Positions 43,301-55,194 of a stretch of DNA of 64,000 bases are shown here, piece by piece. Numbering within the stretch: the stretch's first letter is position 1; every line of letters starts with the position of its first letter. Source of the stretch: Piromyces finnis (Eukaryota; Neocallimastigomycota; Neocallimastigomycetes; Neocallimastigales; Neocallimastigaceae); the NCBI GenBank assembly GCA_002104945.1, contig MCFH01000066.1, positions 124,001 through 188,000 of the forward strand. Reading direction: 5' to 3'. Position numbers and translations under genes: made by a program. The notes below the pieces were generated by a model, which saw only the letters and a program-made list of their open reading frames with translations, was not told the DNA's origin and made no database searches.

Positions 43301-45148
43301 TTGCTCGCTATCAAAGTGGCTCTCGAAGAATGGAGACACTATCTGGAAGGTGCAAAGCATCAGTTCGTCATTTATACTGATCATAAGAATTTAACTTTCC
43401 CAAGAAAGCCTGAAATGCTCTCACAAAGACAGATAAGATGGTATGAATTCTTATCTAGATTTGATTTTAAGTTAATATATAGGGCTGGAAAAAAGTGTGG
43501 CAAACCTGATTTGTTATCCAGACGTAGTGATCACATTGAATGTAGTAATTTTAGTTGTAATTTTATTTCATGTAATGTAATTAATACTTTTAATAAAGAT
43601 GATTCTTTAATCAATTCTATTTTATGTTCTTTAAAAAATGATGATTTATATAATAAAGTTTGTGTATTTTTAAATGAAAAAAATTCTTTGTCCCCTCCGA
43701 TTAGGAATATTAATAAAGTTAAAATCAATAAAGAAGGATTTTTACTTTACGGTAATTTAATTTATGTTCCTTCTTCATTAAGAACTAGGGTCTTAGAATT
43801 ACATCATGATTCTATTTCTGCTGGTCACTTTGGTGTTAATAAAACTATTGAATTAATTAGTAGAAATTTTTGGTGGCCAAAATTTAGTTATGATGTTAAA
43901 AAATTTATAAAGTCTTGTGAAACTTGTTGTAAAGCTAAAGTTCCAAGACATAAACCATATGGTTTGCTTTCTCCTCTTTCCACGCCTAATAGAGCTTGGT
44001 CGGAATTGTCAATGAATTTTATTGTCGAGCTTCCAAAATCCAAAGACATGACCACCATTATGGTTGTAGTTGATAGGTTAACAAAAATGGCTCATTTTAT
44101 TCCTTTAAGATGTCTGCCTACTGCTTCTATAGCAGCTGATGTTTTTGTTAACAATATCTTTAAATTACATGGTTTTCCTGATTCTATCATTTCTGATCGA
44201 GGTACTCAATTTACTTCAGACTTTTGGAATCGCTTATGTAATTTGTTAAATATTAAACTTGCTTTTTCTACTGCAAACCATCCTGAAACTGATGGACAAA
44301 CGGAGAGGGTGAACGGGATATTGGAACAATATCTCCGTTGTTTTATTAACGAAAAACAGAATAACTGGGTTGATTTGTTACCTTTTGCTGAATTTGCTTA
44401 TAACAATACTTTACAGCAATCAATCAATCAATCTCCGTTTTTCGCTAATTATGGGTTCAATCCAAAATTCAATCCTGAAATTCCTTCAGCGAATAGACCA
44501 AATAGAGCTGAACAAAGAATTTTGGATATTAATGAAAACATTAAATTTTTGAAAGAAAATCTTGATCAAGCAAAAGAAACCTACAAAAAGTATGCTGATC
44601 AAAAGAGAATGGAATCCCCAAGTTTCGAAGTTGGTAAAAAAGTTTGGTTATTAAAAGGTATTAATCCTTCAAACAAAAATGTTAAAAGAAAACTTGCTGA
44701 TCAAATGCTCGGACCTTTTGAAATAATCAAGAAGGTAAGTCCTTTAGCATTTGAATTAAAGTTGCCAAATAATTTACGTTGCCACCCTGTTTTTCATGTC
44801 TCGTTATTAGAACCTTATAACGAAAATGAATTTATAAATAGATCAGTAATAAATAAAAGAAAAAATATTAAGTTAACTACTGATACTATTGATAGGATTC
44901 CTGATAAGATTATTCAAGAAAGAAATTATCATGGAAAGAAATCTTTCTTGATGACATGGAAAAATCTTGACGAAAATACTTGGATCCCGGAAGATCAAAT
45001 TTCAGATGTACAATTGATCCAAGAATTTTATAGGAAAAATAAAAAGTCTAGAAAAGAAAGTCAAGATCAAGTTTATACAAGGAATAACAATGGTATGATC
45101 AGACATAGATATCAACCATTTGTAATTGATATTCCTTCAAAGAAATAA
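40387..45148 (+). pseudogene. element C fused gag-pol with two frame lesions and an RNase H deletion
   Basis: Gag from ATG 40387 (MDRQGASLRIVNDPPTFSG), CCHC knuckle CFSCGKSGHMQFNC, protease [47 protein letters not shown]. At about 43150 one base is missing in CTTTTACTTCTG relative to the conserved LLTSAP reading, shifting the frame. At about 43215 some 14 codons are missing between ETDAS and LHPI, removing part of the RNase H core. The last frame (43229-45148) is intact: DKELLAI, YTDHKNL, integrase HHDSISAGHFGVNKT, SCETCCKAKV, MNFIVELP, SDRGTQFTS, DGQTERVNG, GPFEIIKKVSP. It ends in a chromodomain-like KSFLMTWKNLDENTWIPEDQ. Confidence 0.92.
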
Positions 45149-45179
45149 TCTCGCAGGAGCTCGACTTAAAGGGCGAGAT

Positions 45180-45906
45180 TGTAAAGATATAAAGTATATC
45201 TTTAAATTATTTAATAATTAATTAATAATTATTGAATAATAATTTTGATATTTTAATGAAAAAATTGTTTATAAAATTTATTGTATAAATTTTATGGAAT
45301 AATTAAATAAATATTAATTTTAAAATATCAAAGTTACAAATGAAATTTGGATAAATATTTAAATTAATGGATAATTAAATTTAAATATTTTAAATATTCA
45401 AATTAAATCTTAAAAAGTTTTTATTTAATTAAAATTAGTTTAATAACTTTAGCGTAGTTTTAAATTAGCATTTTTAATTATAAATATATAATAAATAGTA
45501 TTATTAATATTTAATTAATATATAGGTAATACATGGACTGTATTCAATTTGCAGTTTACTCAAATTGAATCAAAAGTGTATTTAATTAGTTTTAGTTTAG
45601 TTTTATTATTTTATTATTTAATTAAATTAGTATTAAATTAGTTTTGTTTATTTTATATTGAATATATGTATAATTAAATAGAATAGTATATTAAAATATA
45701 ATTTACAAAAAATATAAATACATGTAAATTTTCTTAATTAAAACGATGTAATTGTTATTGACTATTATTTAGTTAATAACTAAATAAAATTAATAAAAGA
45801 GATATTTTTTTAAATATAATTTATTTTCTTGTTTTTTCTTTATTTTGTGTTGTTGTTTTATTGTAAAAAATTTTATAATCTGTTTTACATTTATAAAACT
45901 TTTACA
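45180..45906 (+). repeat. 3' LTR of element C
   Basis: Copy of 39091-39821; TATA box at 45713-45720. Preceded by GACTTAAAGGGCGAGAT, a candidate polypurine tract. Confidence 0.92.
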
Positions 45907-47102
45907 GAAACTTTGTTTGGATAAACATGACTCAAGATATAGTTAAGTTTATTGCTTCTTGTAAAGTTTGTGGAGCTGCTAAGGTTGATCGTCATAGACC
46001 TTATGGACTTTTACAGCCGCTACCAACTCCGGAAAGACCGTGGTCTTCTGTTTCTATGGATTTTATAACTGATTTGCCAAAGTCAAAGGAAAAAACAGTT
46101 ATAATGATTGTTGTAGATAGATTAACGAAGATGGCTCATTTTATTCCGTTTAGGATGATTCCTACTGCCCAAATTGCCGCTGATGTTTTCTTAAGAGAAG
46201 TTTTTCGTTTACACGGTCTACCTGATGAAATAATATCGGATCGAGGAACCCAATTTACTTCAGAATTTTGGCAAAGATTATGCACTTTGTTGAACATTAA
46301 GCACAATATTTCGAGTGCTCACCATCCTCAAACAGACGGGCAGACTGAACGTGTAAATAGTATATTAGAACAATTTCTTAGATGTTACATTAACAAAAGA
46401 AAAGATAACTGGATGAATCTTTTGCCTTATGCCGAATTTGCGTATAATAATACACTTCAGCAATCTATAAATCAAACTCCATTCTTTGCAAATTATGGGC
46501 AAAATCCAAGATTTAATACCGATATTCCTGCTGATAGTGACAACAGAAGAGCTAACAGGCACGCCTCTCAGATGCAAGATAATATTAAATTTTTAAAGAA
46601 GAACTTAGAAAAAGCCAAGGAAAGATATAAGAAATACGCCGATTGTATTAGACTTATTGGACCTAAGTTAAAGGTTGGTGACTTAGTTTGGTTAAAGCGT
46701 CCTGATTTACTTCCGAAAGGGCCTCCAAAATTAACAAATAAGAAACTTGGACCATTTAAGATCATTGAAAAAACAGGACCTGTTTCTTATAAATTGGAAC
46801 TACCAGAAAGTTTAAGATGTCATCCCGTTTTTCACATTTCGAACTTAGAACCTTATGTTGAAAGAGAAGTTGAAGTGAATGAATCAACTTCTAGAATTCC
46901 AAACATTGCTACTGATTCTACTGAAGGAAGAATTCCATTGAAGATTGTTAGTGAAAAAGTTGTTAATGGAACTAAGTACTACTTTATGGTTTGGAAAAGT
47001 TTATTACCTTCAGAAAGTACATGGCTTAGAGAAGATGAAATCGAAGATTATCAAATGATCCAGGAATATCTTAAACATAAGTCGCTCAGGGGCTCGACTT
47101 AA
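45907..47102 (+). pseudogene. F2 integrase, remaining part, with chromodomain
   Basis: Continues the F2 frame across element C (LITRN then FVWINMTQDIV). Zinc-binding Cys pair in SCKVCGAAKV; catalytic Asp in MDFITDLP, Asp in SDRGTQFTS, Glu in TDGQTERVNS. GPFKIIEKTGP is the GPY/F-type motif. A C-terminal chromodomain-like KYYFMVWKSLLPSESTWLRE is the usual mark of chromoviruses, which use it to target heterochromatin. Ends TAA at about 47100, followed by GAAGAGGGGCA, a good polypurine tract, then the LTR. Confidence 0.9.
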
Positions 47103-47113
47103 GAAGAGGGGCA

Positions 47114-47865
47114 TGTAAAATATTGTATTAATAGAATGTATTAATACGTATTTAAAATAATGTATAATGTATTAAATTAATGTACCGTAAATTTTATTCT
47201 TTAATTACAAAAATTTATATCACAATACATTAACATAAATTTATGTAAAATTTAATTTTAGGATAAGATAAAGTTTTTGATGATAAAATAAAATTTTAAA
47301 TTAAATAAATTTTAACCAATAAATATTTTAGATAATAAAAAAAATATTTTTATAAACTAAGCCTCAAAATTAGAAATAAATAAATTGAATATATGTTTGA
47401 AATATAATCAACCATATAGTAAATAAATCAAAACTTTATTTTAAGTTTAGAAAATTCTTTAGTAAATAAATTGAATTTAAATAGTTTAATACAAATAATT
47501 TCTTTTAATAAATGTATAAATGTAAACAATGTAAAATTATAATATTAAAACATGTATATTAGAATTTATTCAATTTATTTAAAAAGTATAAATAAAGAAA
47601 ATTTTTCAACTATTGAAACGATAGTTGGAAAATCGTATAGTATAGTTTATATAGTTTAGTTTAAGTTAGTTTTTAATAATAAATATTGATTACCTAGTGA
47701 GGGCTCTGGTAAAATATCCTTCACGGTAAAGTAATCAACGGTTGTTTTAGTTTAGTTATTTTAAAATAATTTAATAAATAAAATATAAAAAAATAAAAAT
47801 AATTTAAAGTGTAGTTTAGAATATTGAGTGTATACAAACCTGAACTTAGTTTAGAATATTTTACA
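47114..47865 (+). repeat. 3' LTR of F2, subfamily F'
   Basis: 752 bp, TGTAAAATATTG...TATTTTACA. The first ~530 bp match the F2 5' LTR. After the shared AAATCGTATAG (about 47640) it follows F3 (57553-58303) instead, apart from the conserved hairpin 2. It is followed by the F' leader start (CCTCCAGGATTCGGATACC), not by the F2 target site. Confidence 0.8.
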
Positions 47866-48126
47866 GTCCTCCTCCAGGATTCGGATACCAGACGAATCTT
47901 TGGGTTCATTTTATGTTTTATTAAATTAATTTTTTAGGCTATATAACTACTATATACTTAAACTATACTAATTGAATTACAATAAAAATAATTTTTTATA
48001 TTATACATTTGATATTAAATACATGCTTAAAGTAAATTTAAAATTTAAGAAAATAAATTTTTTTTTTTTTTAAGAATAAAATTAAAAATAAAATTAAAAT
48101 AAATTAAAATAAAGTTTCCGTTGAAA
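47866..48126 (+). other. F' leader remnant and spacer
   Basis: Starts GTCCTCCTCCAGGATTCGG and GATACCAGACGAATC, as also found directly after the F3 LTR at 58304, then AT-rich DNA. No gene. Confidence 0.5.
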
Positions 48127-48672
48127 TCATTTCTTTTCGTTGAATTCCTTAAGTAGCTCTGGACAATTCAAATTATTTTCTGGCTCCCAAGATGCTTCAG
48201 ATATCGGATATCCTTTCCATTTAATTAGGTATTGGACTTTACCATAATATCTTCTTTTGTCCAATATCTCCTCAATTTCAAATTCTTCATTATTATCCAC
48301 AATAACTGGTGGAGGTTGCGGTTGCTTTCTTTTGAACTTATCTTCATGGTAGGGTTCCAATTCTGAAACGTGGATGACTGGATGAATACGAATTTCTTTT
48401 GGTAACTCCAATTTGAAAGAAACTGGTGATATTTTTTCAATTATTTTGTACGGACCAAGTTTTCTAGGTTTTAACTTCTTATTACCATTCCGCATTATTA
48501 GAGAACTGTTAATCCAGACCTTATCATTTACCTTGAGTTCAGGAGCTTTACTTCTGTGTTTGTTTGCAAATTTTTCTTGTTGATCAATAGATTTCTTTAA
48601 GTTATCTTTAAGAGTTTTAATTATTTCTTTGAAATTTCTTGTAAATTCATCCGCAATTGGTACATCGGTGCG
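48127..48672 (-). pseudogene. family K gypsy integrase C-terminus with chromodomain
   Basis: The minus strand is open from 48672: VPIADEFTRNFKEIIKTL and APELKVNDKVWINSSLI, matching the K remnant at 4926-5960. LGPYKIIEKISPVSFKLELP follows, then a textbook chromodomain FEIEEILDKRRYYG, YLIKWKGYPISEASWEPENN, ending at 48127. The 5' part is cut by LTR A3. It gives the K family its chromovirus identity. Confidence 0.85.
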
Positions 48673-49280
48673 TGTAAAGATATCAAACGCCTCAACTTGA
48701 TATCTTTAATGTAACTTAAGCCACAAGTATTATTGTTTAAGTTACACAAATTATATTCAGAAAAAGAAAATGAGACATAATTTATTTATTAATAATTAAA
48801 ATTTAAAACAAAATAAATTATTAATTTATTTTTAATGTTTAACAAGTAAATTAATATTCTCAATTTAAATCCCTAGTTTTAGTATTGTTTTTTTATAGAA
48901 ATAGATAAATAATAAATGATTAATATATCAATAATACATGGGCACATATTCAAATTAAATAGTACTTAATTTGAATTGCCAATTGTATTTTACTAAAAAT
49001 AGTTATAGTTTAAATATTTATTGATAATTAAGATTTTAGTGTAGATTTTAAATAATAATATATAAGAAATAAATAGTTATAATATAATATAATTGTACTT
49101 AGGAAAAATATAAATAGAAGATATTTTTCATCATTTTGATCGATGTAATTGTTATTAATAAAATTTCTATTATAATAAAAGATATTTTTAATAAAACAAT
49201 TTTTTATTTTATTTTTCAAATTTTTGTGTTATTGTAATAGAATAGATATCCTAATCTATTCTTTCTGTGTCACCATTACA
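48673..49280 (+). mobile_element. solo LTR A3
   Basis: Complete 608-bp A LTR in sense orientation, TGTAAAGATATC...CCATTACA. Flanks GTGCG and CACGT do not match and belong to different sequences (K integrase left, LINE right). This LTR therefore probably marks an ectopic recombination between two A copies. Hairpins at 48676-48707 and 48949-48975. Confidence 0.85.
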
Positions 49281-51131
49281 CACGTATACCTAATTTATAT
49301 AACTTTGTAAGGATATTAAAAATAGGAACTGAGTCGTATGCTTTCTTAAGGTCAAGAAAAGCAACATAAGTGGCTTTTCCTTTAAATTTTCTTCTTTGAC
49401 AGATTTCTTTAATGGAAATAAATAAGCTAATGCATTCTTCTTTATTGCGAAAACCAAAATGCTCAGGTTTTATAAAATTATGAGAAAGAGCATACTTTGA
49501 AATTCTATTAGTTACAATTTTTGAAATGATTTTAAGACCTACATTGATGAGAGAAATACCACGATAATTATTACAGTCTGAAAGATCGCCTTTCTTTGGA
49601 ATAGAAACAATGGAAGCAGAGTTCCATTTCAAAGGAAAGGAACCATTCCAGATTTTGTTAAAAATTAATTTAAGACAATTTCCAGCAGACTTATGTTCTT
49701 TTTTTCCAGTTCTTCGCTACAAAAGAAAGCTTTGAAGAATTCAATTGGGATACCATCGGGACCTGGAGTCTTATTATTCTTCATTGACAGAACAGTATTT
49801 CTAATCTCCTCAATAGAGATGGGATCATTAATATTACATACTATTTGATTTATATGATTGAATTGGATGGCTCTTTCCCAGTAACCCCGATTTAAACTAT
49901 AATTTGTAACATCAGATGCAAGATTTTCATAATGTTCAGCCCAACGTTTTAATTGTTCTTGAGGAGTAAATAAATCCTTGCCATTCTTGTCCTTAAGAGT
50001 TGAAACATGAGAGGATAACTTGGTTTGGCAAGTTTTTTAAGGCCTTTCCAACCTTGTCTAAAGCTTATATCTATAGAATGTTTACCGATAGAAACAATAT
50101 TAGCTTTATAGAGATTGAATCTGAATTTACTCTTAACCTTTTTGATAGTATTACATAGATTTTGGTATATGGAGAACTGGTTAAGATAATTTTCCATGTC
50201 AGCACAATCTGAAATGGTTTTAATATTTTTGTAAGCCAGGTGTTTTTTATGTGATAAGTTTTTGATGTATTTAGGGCAATGGAATGCTGGACATTTTAAA
50301 TCTGCAGGCACAATGGCTTTTATTTCTTTACCTATAGTTTTGGAGGTATATCTAAAAATTTGGAAACCATATCGTCAGCCGATAGGCTATCGCAATTTGC
50401 TTCAAGCTCAGAAGCTAGAACAGCAAAGCGATTACTAGTAAGAATGTCAGAACACTTTGTATTACAGATATGACTTGACCATTTAAAGGTCTTATTAGGC
50501 TTTTTGAAACCATCAGAAGAGTCTTTTTTACAAGATACAAGGATCGGTTTGTGATCAGAAACATCGTGAAAAACTTCGCAAACTGAAGATTTGTTTATGT
50601 GTTCTGTCATAGCTTTGTTGTATATAATATGGTCAATGCATGAATATTTAGATCCTTTTTTCCAGGTAAAATTATTATCAGTTAACTCAGCCATAGTCCA
50701 ATCCGGGAAGTGTTGTGAAATATAAGATTTGATTTTAATAGCTGACATATTGAAGTCTCCTACAAGGATAGTTGGGTGGTTGAATTTGTAATGTGTTGTT
50801 AACCACTTATCAAGTTCATCAAAGGCAATTAATCTAGCATCCGGCCATCTAGTTTGCGGAAAGTAAATATTACCTATGGTACATCTCTGGTTCCAAAATG
50901 ACAGTATTGTAACTGAAATAATGTACTTATATAGAAGAGGTTCAGGAGTAAAGGAACAAGAATTATTAACACCAATGTAAAGTCCTCTCATACCTGGAAC
51001 TTTAGGATTAGCACGTCTATGTACTGGTTTATAGTTCGGTAGGCATGGGGAGGAAATTGCATTACCACAGAAGAATTGGCTGTTACCTACTTCTTGAAGG
51101 CAGATACATACAGGTTTGAAAACAGAGATGA
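49281..51131 (-). pseudogene. LINE ORF2 remnant L2: endonuclease and RT start
   Basis: From about 51131 down on the minus strand: apurinic-type endonuclease with CICLQEVGNSQFFCG (catalytic Glu), VGDFNMSAIKIKSYI, SCIDHIIYN and VSDHKPILVSCK (catalytic His). A linker (50311-49949) follows, then RT start DCNNYRGISLINVGLKII, KPEHFGFRNKEECI and AFLDLKKAYDSVPIF, cut by LTR A3 before the active site. Frameshifts separate the pieces. Similar to L1 (shared RPEQFGFRKKEE-type block) but it keeps the endonuclease that L1 lacks. Confidence 0.85.
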
Positions 51132-51245
51132 AGTATAAAATAATATGTTATAAAAGTTGTTAAATCAACTACTATCTAAAATAAGTTGAAGGTGTAAGGG
51201 ATATATGATATAACAACTAACACTCAAATTATCGACTCTATTAGC

Positions 51246-51372
51246 CTAGTACCTTGAGCTTAGTCCTTATAATATTTCCAAATAAATACTAACCAAGTAT
51301 CCATTGCGCAATGCTTGGATTTATTTTCCCTACTCGCTCAGTACCATGAGCATGAGTAGAGCCCCTAGAGAA
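51246..51372 (+). repeat. repeat M, copy 1
   Basis: Matches 63417-63545. Contains two CT(C/A)AGTACCNTGAGC motifs around a near-palindrome ATTGCGCAAT, and ends CATGAGTAGAGC. No coding frame. May be part of a small non-autonomous element or RNA gene. Confidence 0.6.
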
Positions 51373-51374
51373 TC

Positions 51375-51680
51375 ATCAAATAGATGAAGACCAGGGTTTA
51401 TAGTCTTTTCCTACAATGCTTCAGAAAAGACGATCCTCTTTCGCTGCTTTGCATGGCGACCTTGAAAGAGGAAATAGCTTTATGGATGGAAATATCGTTT
51501 AACGACATACATCTAATGTACATAGATTAAGTGAGCGTTGAAGCTGAAGATTTAGTATGACAGATCAGGAGGGTCACAATTCCTTAACAATAGGAAGGAG
51601 CCAACTTTTCTTTAAGAACCACCATTGGGGCTTACTCTGACTGATGGTAAAAATGCACTCGGTAGTTAAAAAATCTTTTT
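51375..51680 (+). mobile_element. SINE-like repeat D3
   Basis: The last ~190 bp match the D1/D2 tail (TTAAGTGAGCGTTGAAGCTG, GACAGATCAGGAGGGTC, ATGCACTCGGTAGTTAAAAAA). The first ~110 bp are unrelated to D1 and D2. The shared 3' tail with a different 5' part is the pattern of SINEs using a common LINE tail. Confidence 0.6.
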
Positions 51681-52275
51681 TTTTGTAATTTTTAATAAGT
51701 AAAAAGGAGATAGCGGAAAAAGAACGGAAAACATCTCATGTACAATAGATGAACGAATGTAACTTTTTTTCTGTAGAAAATTAACAACAAATTTATAATT
51801 AGACCATACAAGAGAATCTGACTATCCAGTCATAGAAATATTATTCTGCCCAATATCAAAGTAGGTTAATTGAACTAAAAATGTGTAAATTTTGGAAATT
51901 TTTAAGGTAGCAAAAACCAAATGCTTCGTTACCTTTTTTTACCTTTTTATTGACTTAAATAAATGAATCAACAAGACTCCTATTATTTTATCTATTATTA
52001 TGTAAAGCCACAGCCAAGAATGATAACTCTGTTTAATATTATGAAAGAGCTTAAAGACTATGATTGTGATATAATTATGGATTCAGAAATCTTGAAATAA
52101 TTAAAATGATACTTTATGTTTTTTTTTATTTTATAAAATTTAATTTATAGCATATTAAATATATATACCTTTTTATTTTTTATTATTATACATTTTATGT
52201 TTATTTTAATATGAGAAACATATATATTTACATTTTCAAACATGAATAAATTTAAATTATACAATAACCTTTGAA
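51681..52275. other. intergenic stretch with a 45-codon frame
   Basis: Mostly AT-rich. One short plus-strand frame, 51963-52100, encodes PRMITLFNIMKELKDYDCD and ends ILK. It looks slightly protein-like but is too short to call; perhaps an exon fragment. Confidence 0.3.
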
Positions 52276-52863
52276 TTATTTTATTGTAGCAAAATTAAAA
52301 CTTTTAGGAGAAAACTTTTCCGATTTAAGCAAAATTTCGGTTTTATTAAATCCATATTTTTTACAAGCAAAAATAAATTTTGAATTTATCCAATTTTTAA
52401 TAATATTAATGTTATTATAGAATTCTGGTATTGAAGATAATTGTATATTACCTTTATTATTAATTCTACCAGGAAGCTTTCCGTCTTCGCTTAATGTGTA
52501 ATCCTCTTCAATATATGGAGTTAAAAATGTTTGCAATTCTTGGATATGAGATTCAAAAATATTTGGATTAAATGCAGAAATTAATACTTCTTTTAAAATA
52601 TTTCGAAATTGTTTAGTATTTTTATAAACTAATTTATCAAGAATTGGTATATTATATGCCCAATCAGCAAATGAGAACGCTACTCTATCTTTTTTTTTAT
52701 ATAATCTAGTTCCATCTTGATTCCATCTTCCTTTTTTTTTATGTATCCATTTTCCAATGCCATTATTAAATGTATAATCATAATCATAATTAATTATTAT
52801 GTCTATAATTAGGAAAATCAAAAACATATTTACTTCTATAGAAAAACAAGATATTAAAATCAT
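52276..52863 (-). pseudogene. CotH-kinase-like protein fragment
   Basis: 195 residues; the 5' part is missing where the copia element begins. The start (VNMFLIFLIIDIIINYDYDY) is followed by FNNGIGKWIHKKKGRWNQD and DWAYNIPILDKLVYKNTKQF. LKEVLISAFNPNIFESHIQE, LQTFLTPYIEEDYTLSEDGK and IKNWINSKFIFACKKYGF follow. The sequence YDxDYTFxNG, then LDKLV..FxxILxxVL, then a helical region ending before a stop, is what I recall of the C-terminal half of CotH-kinase-like proteins. These are common in anaerobic fungi, often next to cellulosome modules. Assigned from family pattern, not a search. Confidence 0.5.
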
Positions 52864-54939
52864 GAGTGAAGTTGAGAAGGTAAAAATTATTTATCATGCT
52901 CTTCCAAAATGCTTACAAGAAAGAATGACTATCCACAAAAATTAAATATGATGAATTCATTGAAGAAGCTATTGACAAACATTTAATGATCGCATACCTC
53001 AAGGATAAATCAACTATTAGTAAAATTGACAATGTCAAATTGTCAAGTGATGATCAAATGGATATAGATTTTATCTCAAAAGAAAAAATTTTCAATAAAA
53101 CAAAAACAATTCCAAATAACAAATACAAAGGAAAATCTACTAAAAATTATTGCTACATTTGTGAAGCGTATAATCATAGCTTAGATCAATGTAAATTTAA
53201 TATAAAAACAAAAATAGAGATGGAAATAAAAATAGAAATACATCAGAGAAACATTCAAGAAATCGAAAACAAAAGGGTAGAAATTTTAAAAATAATAATT
53301 TTAGATCAAAATCTTCAAGAAATTTTTAAAATATTGAATATTATGAAGAAGATAATAAATATGATAATGTAAGTTTCTATGAATTAAGGAAAATGTATGA
53401 TAAAGACTTTTCTAGTTTCGAAAAAATAAATAATCACAATAAAAAGGAAGAATTTACGAATGATAATAATACTCGAAAATTTCAATTAAATAACTTTGAA
53501 TACGATGCATTAAAAATAAAACTGTATGGACTTTTGACACTGGCGTATCGGAACATATAACTTGCAACAAAGATATTCTTGTTAATTTTATCGAAAAAGA
53601 AATCAAAATGAAGTGTGCAAATAATACATTATGTAAATTTTCAGGCTACGGTTCTTATATTGGAACAATCAATAATAAAAGAATTGTCTTAAATAATGTC
53701 TTTTACTCTAATCAAATCAAAAAGAATTTTTTAAGTGGAATTAAATTGGCTAAAAATGGAATTATAACCAATATTGCTGAAAAAGGTAATAACGTCTATT
53801 TAAGTTTAAAAATAAAAAACAAAAATAAAAATAATAACAAATTTATTGGAAGATTTAAAGCGAATGAAAACAATATTATACAAATTGTGTCAAAGAATAT
53901 AAATACTCCAAAATTATGTATTTCAAGTATGCAACAAAATAATTCATCAAAACTAAATGATGAAAGTAAGTTATTATAGGTTAGGACGTTTTTATCATGA
54001 TAACCTAGAAAAATATTTGGAAATACATAATATTAAACCTATTCAATGTTTACTGCAATATTGCTAAAATAACTAGGAAACCACATAATGGTAATACTTC
54101 AAAAGCTACCCAAATATTAGAAGTTATTCATTCAGATGTAATGGGCCCTATTGAAGAATCAATTACTGGAAAGAAATATATTCTTACTTTTATTGATGAA
54201 TTTTCAAGGAAAAGCTGGATTTTCTTATTAAGAGACAAAAAAGAAATAACAAAAACAACAATTAATTTTCTCACATATTTAAATAATCACTTTGGAAAAA
54301 ACATTAAAGTTTTCAGAAAAGATCAAGGAACTGAATATAACAATGATAAAATCAAAAATTATTGCGTAAAGCGTAAAGGAAGGTATTAATAAAGTTTTTT
54401 CTCCACCTCATAACTCAGAAAATAATGGAATTGCCGAACGATTTAACAGAACTTTAGTTAACTGTGGGAAAACTCTACTAAAATGAGCTAGAATTAATAC
54501 AAATTTCTGGGACTATGCTACTAGATATGCAAACATTTTATACTACATGGCTCCGCATAAAGGTATAAAAAACAAAATTCTAGATGAGGTATTTTATAAT
54601 AAAAAAGTAATTTTAAAATATATTAAAGTGTTCGGATATTTAGCTTATTATAAAGATATTAATCAAAATAAATCAAAATTTCAAAGTAATTCAAAAATGG
54701 GTATTTTTCTTGGCTATAGTTTTGAGTCAAATTGTTATATAATTATGGATTATTATAATTATAATATTCGACTTATTAAAGAAGCAATTTTTGATGAATT
54801 CACACCTGCTGGCTTAGCTAAAGATCAATTTATATTTTCAAGTAATTCAAACAGCAAAATTAACAATAAAATAAACACAAAACTTTTTAATGTTGATAAC
54901 TATATTTTAACATTCCCAGCAAACATTTTCCCAGAACTA

Positions 54940-55165
54940 AATAGTAATAGTAATAGTAATAGTAATAGTAATAGTAATAGTAATAGTAATAGTAATAGTA
55001 ATAGTAATAGTAATAGTAATAGTAATAGTAATAGTAATAGTAATAGTAATAGTAATAGTAATAGTAATAGTAATAGTAATAGTAATAGTAATAGTAATAG
55101 TAATAGTAATAGTAATAGTAATAGTAATAGTAATAGTAATAGTAATAGTAATAGTAATAGTAATA
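54940..55165 (+). repeat. (AATAGT)n, 226 bp, encoding (Asn-Ser)n
   Basis: About 37 perfect hexanucleotide units in frame with the copia region between integrase and RT. No interruption is visible. Confidence 0.97.
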
Positions 55166-55194
55166 AAATATCATCAAATTTTTATTCAATATAA

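Larger units (their letters stand above)
39091..45906 (+). mobile_element. full-length Ty3/gypsy chromovirus C
   Basis: 6.8 kb, flanked by a perfect 5-bp duplication GAAAC (39086-39090 and 45907-45911) inside the F2 integrase. LTRs of 731 and 727 bp differ by a 4-bp indel and at least one substitution, so insertion is recent. Internal: leader with 61-bp tandem repeats, fused gag-pol with two lesions, chromodomain-like C-terminus. Confidence 0.95.
34515..47865 (+). mobile_element. Ty3/gypsy chromovirus F2, split by element C
   Basis: 5' LTR 34515-35301, leader, fused gag-pol 35776-39090, element C insertion 39091-45906, remainder of integrase 45907-47102, then an F-type 3' LTR 47114-47865. 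Without C it is about 6.5 kb. The flanks ATATC and GTCCT do not match, and the two LTRs differ in their 3' halves. The right end is therefore probably recombinant. Confidence 0.85.

Noticed and set aside
51963-52100. 45-residue plus-strand protein
   Set aside because: Too short and isolated, no homologue recognised; mentioned only in the spacer entry.
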